Origin: Bacteroidales bacterium
GTDB taxonomy: Bacteria > Bacteroidota > Bacteroidia > Bacteroidales > UBA932
Assembly (NCBI GenBank): GCA_017429885.1
Contig: JAFROA010000012.1
Location: 1-6,563, forward strand
Length of the DNA: 6,563 nt
Direction: 5' to 3'
Part shown: positions 6,509-6,563 of the stretch, piece by piece
How the letters are laid out: each line of letters starts with the position of its first letter
Position numbering within the stretch: the first letter of the stretch is position 1
Notes under the pieces: generated by a model
Told to the model about the DNA's origin: nothing
Seen by the model: only the letters and a program-made list of their open reading frames with translations
Database searches by the model: none
Program-made: the position numbers and the translations under genes

Positions 6509-6563
6509 ATGGAACGAACACTTGACACCGTCCCCGTCTCGCAGTGGGGATTCTTCGACGAGA
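6509..6563 (+). CDS. Start of a further operon gene, cut by the window end (possibly DAHP synthase/chorismate mutase)
   Basis: ATG 6509 lies 3 bases after the tyrA stop and opens a frame that runs without a stop to the window end. It encodes 18 residues, MERTLDTVPVSQWGFFDE. The tight spacing on the same strand makes a real, co-transcribed gene likely. The peptide is too short to identify by sequence. In Bacteroidota aromatic operons, the neighbour of pheA, the aminotransferase and tyrA is often a bifunctional 3-deoxy-7-phosphoheptulonate synthase/chorismate mutase. That would supply the mutase missing from PheA and TyrA here. This identity rests on context alone; another shikimate-pathway gene or an unrelated gene is possible. 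Confidence 0.55.
   Translation, partial: MERTLDTVPVSQWGFFDE

Overview
The window most resembles the chromosome of a Bacteroidota member, probably of the order Bacteroidales. The evidence is a lipoprotein with a short signal peptide and a Cys lipobox, the absence of Shine-Dalgarno sequences before the start codons, a TAnnTTTG-type promoter element, a PheA ACT domain containing IQSLPIPGKEW, and an aromatic amino acid gene block of the kind found in this phylum. I cannot assign genus or species. All genes are on the + strand, and no gene-free stretch is longer than 52 bases.

Region 1 (1-2268) looks like accessory, envelope-facing glycan metabolism. The 3' part of a sialidase-fold (Asp-box) protein is followed 12 bases later by a lipoprotein that joins an N-terminal PA14 domain to a calcineurin-like metallophosphatase domain. 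The pair could act together on an external glycan or phospho-glycan, but no substrate can be read from the sequence.

Region 2 (2269-2320) is a short AT-rich intergenic segment. It holds a good match to a Bacteroidota promoter and a 13-bp interrupted palindrome that overlaps the end of the -7 element.

Region 3 (2321-6563) is a compact housekeeping operon: pyrH (UMP kinase), frr (ribosome recycling factor), pheA (prephenate dehydratase with ACT domain), a class I/II PLP aminotransferase, tyrA (prephenate dehydrogenase), and the first 18 codons of a further gene. Junctions are 13 bp, a 4-bp overlap, a 4-bp overlap, 7 bp and 3 bp, so one transcript with translational coupling is likely. PheA converts prephenate to phenylpyruvate, TyrA converts prephenate to 4-hydroxyphenylpyruvate, and the aminotransferase probably aminates both to Phe and Tyr. 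Neither PheA nor TyrA carries a chorismate mutase domain, so that activity must come from elsewhere. The cut-off last gene is a candidate, as a DAHP synthase/chorismate mutase, on context alone.

I found no RNA gene, mobile element, CRISPR array or convincing terminator. I see no clear undescribed system. The most unusual items are the PA14-metallophosphatase with an altered metal motif, the candidate operator before pyrH, and the coupling of pyrH-frr to aromatic amino acid synthesis.
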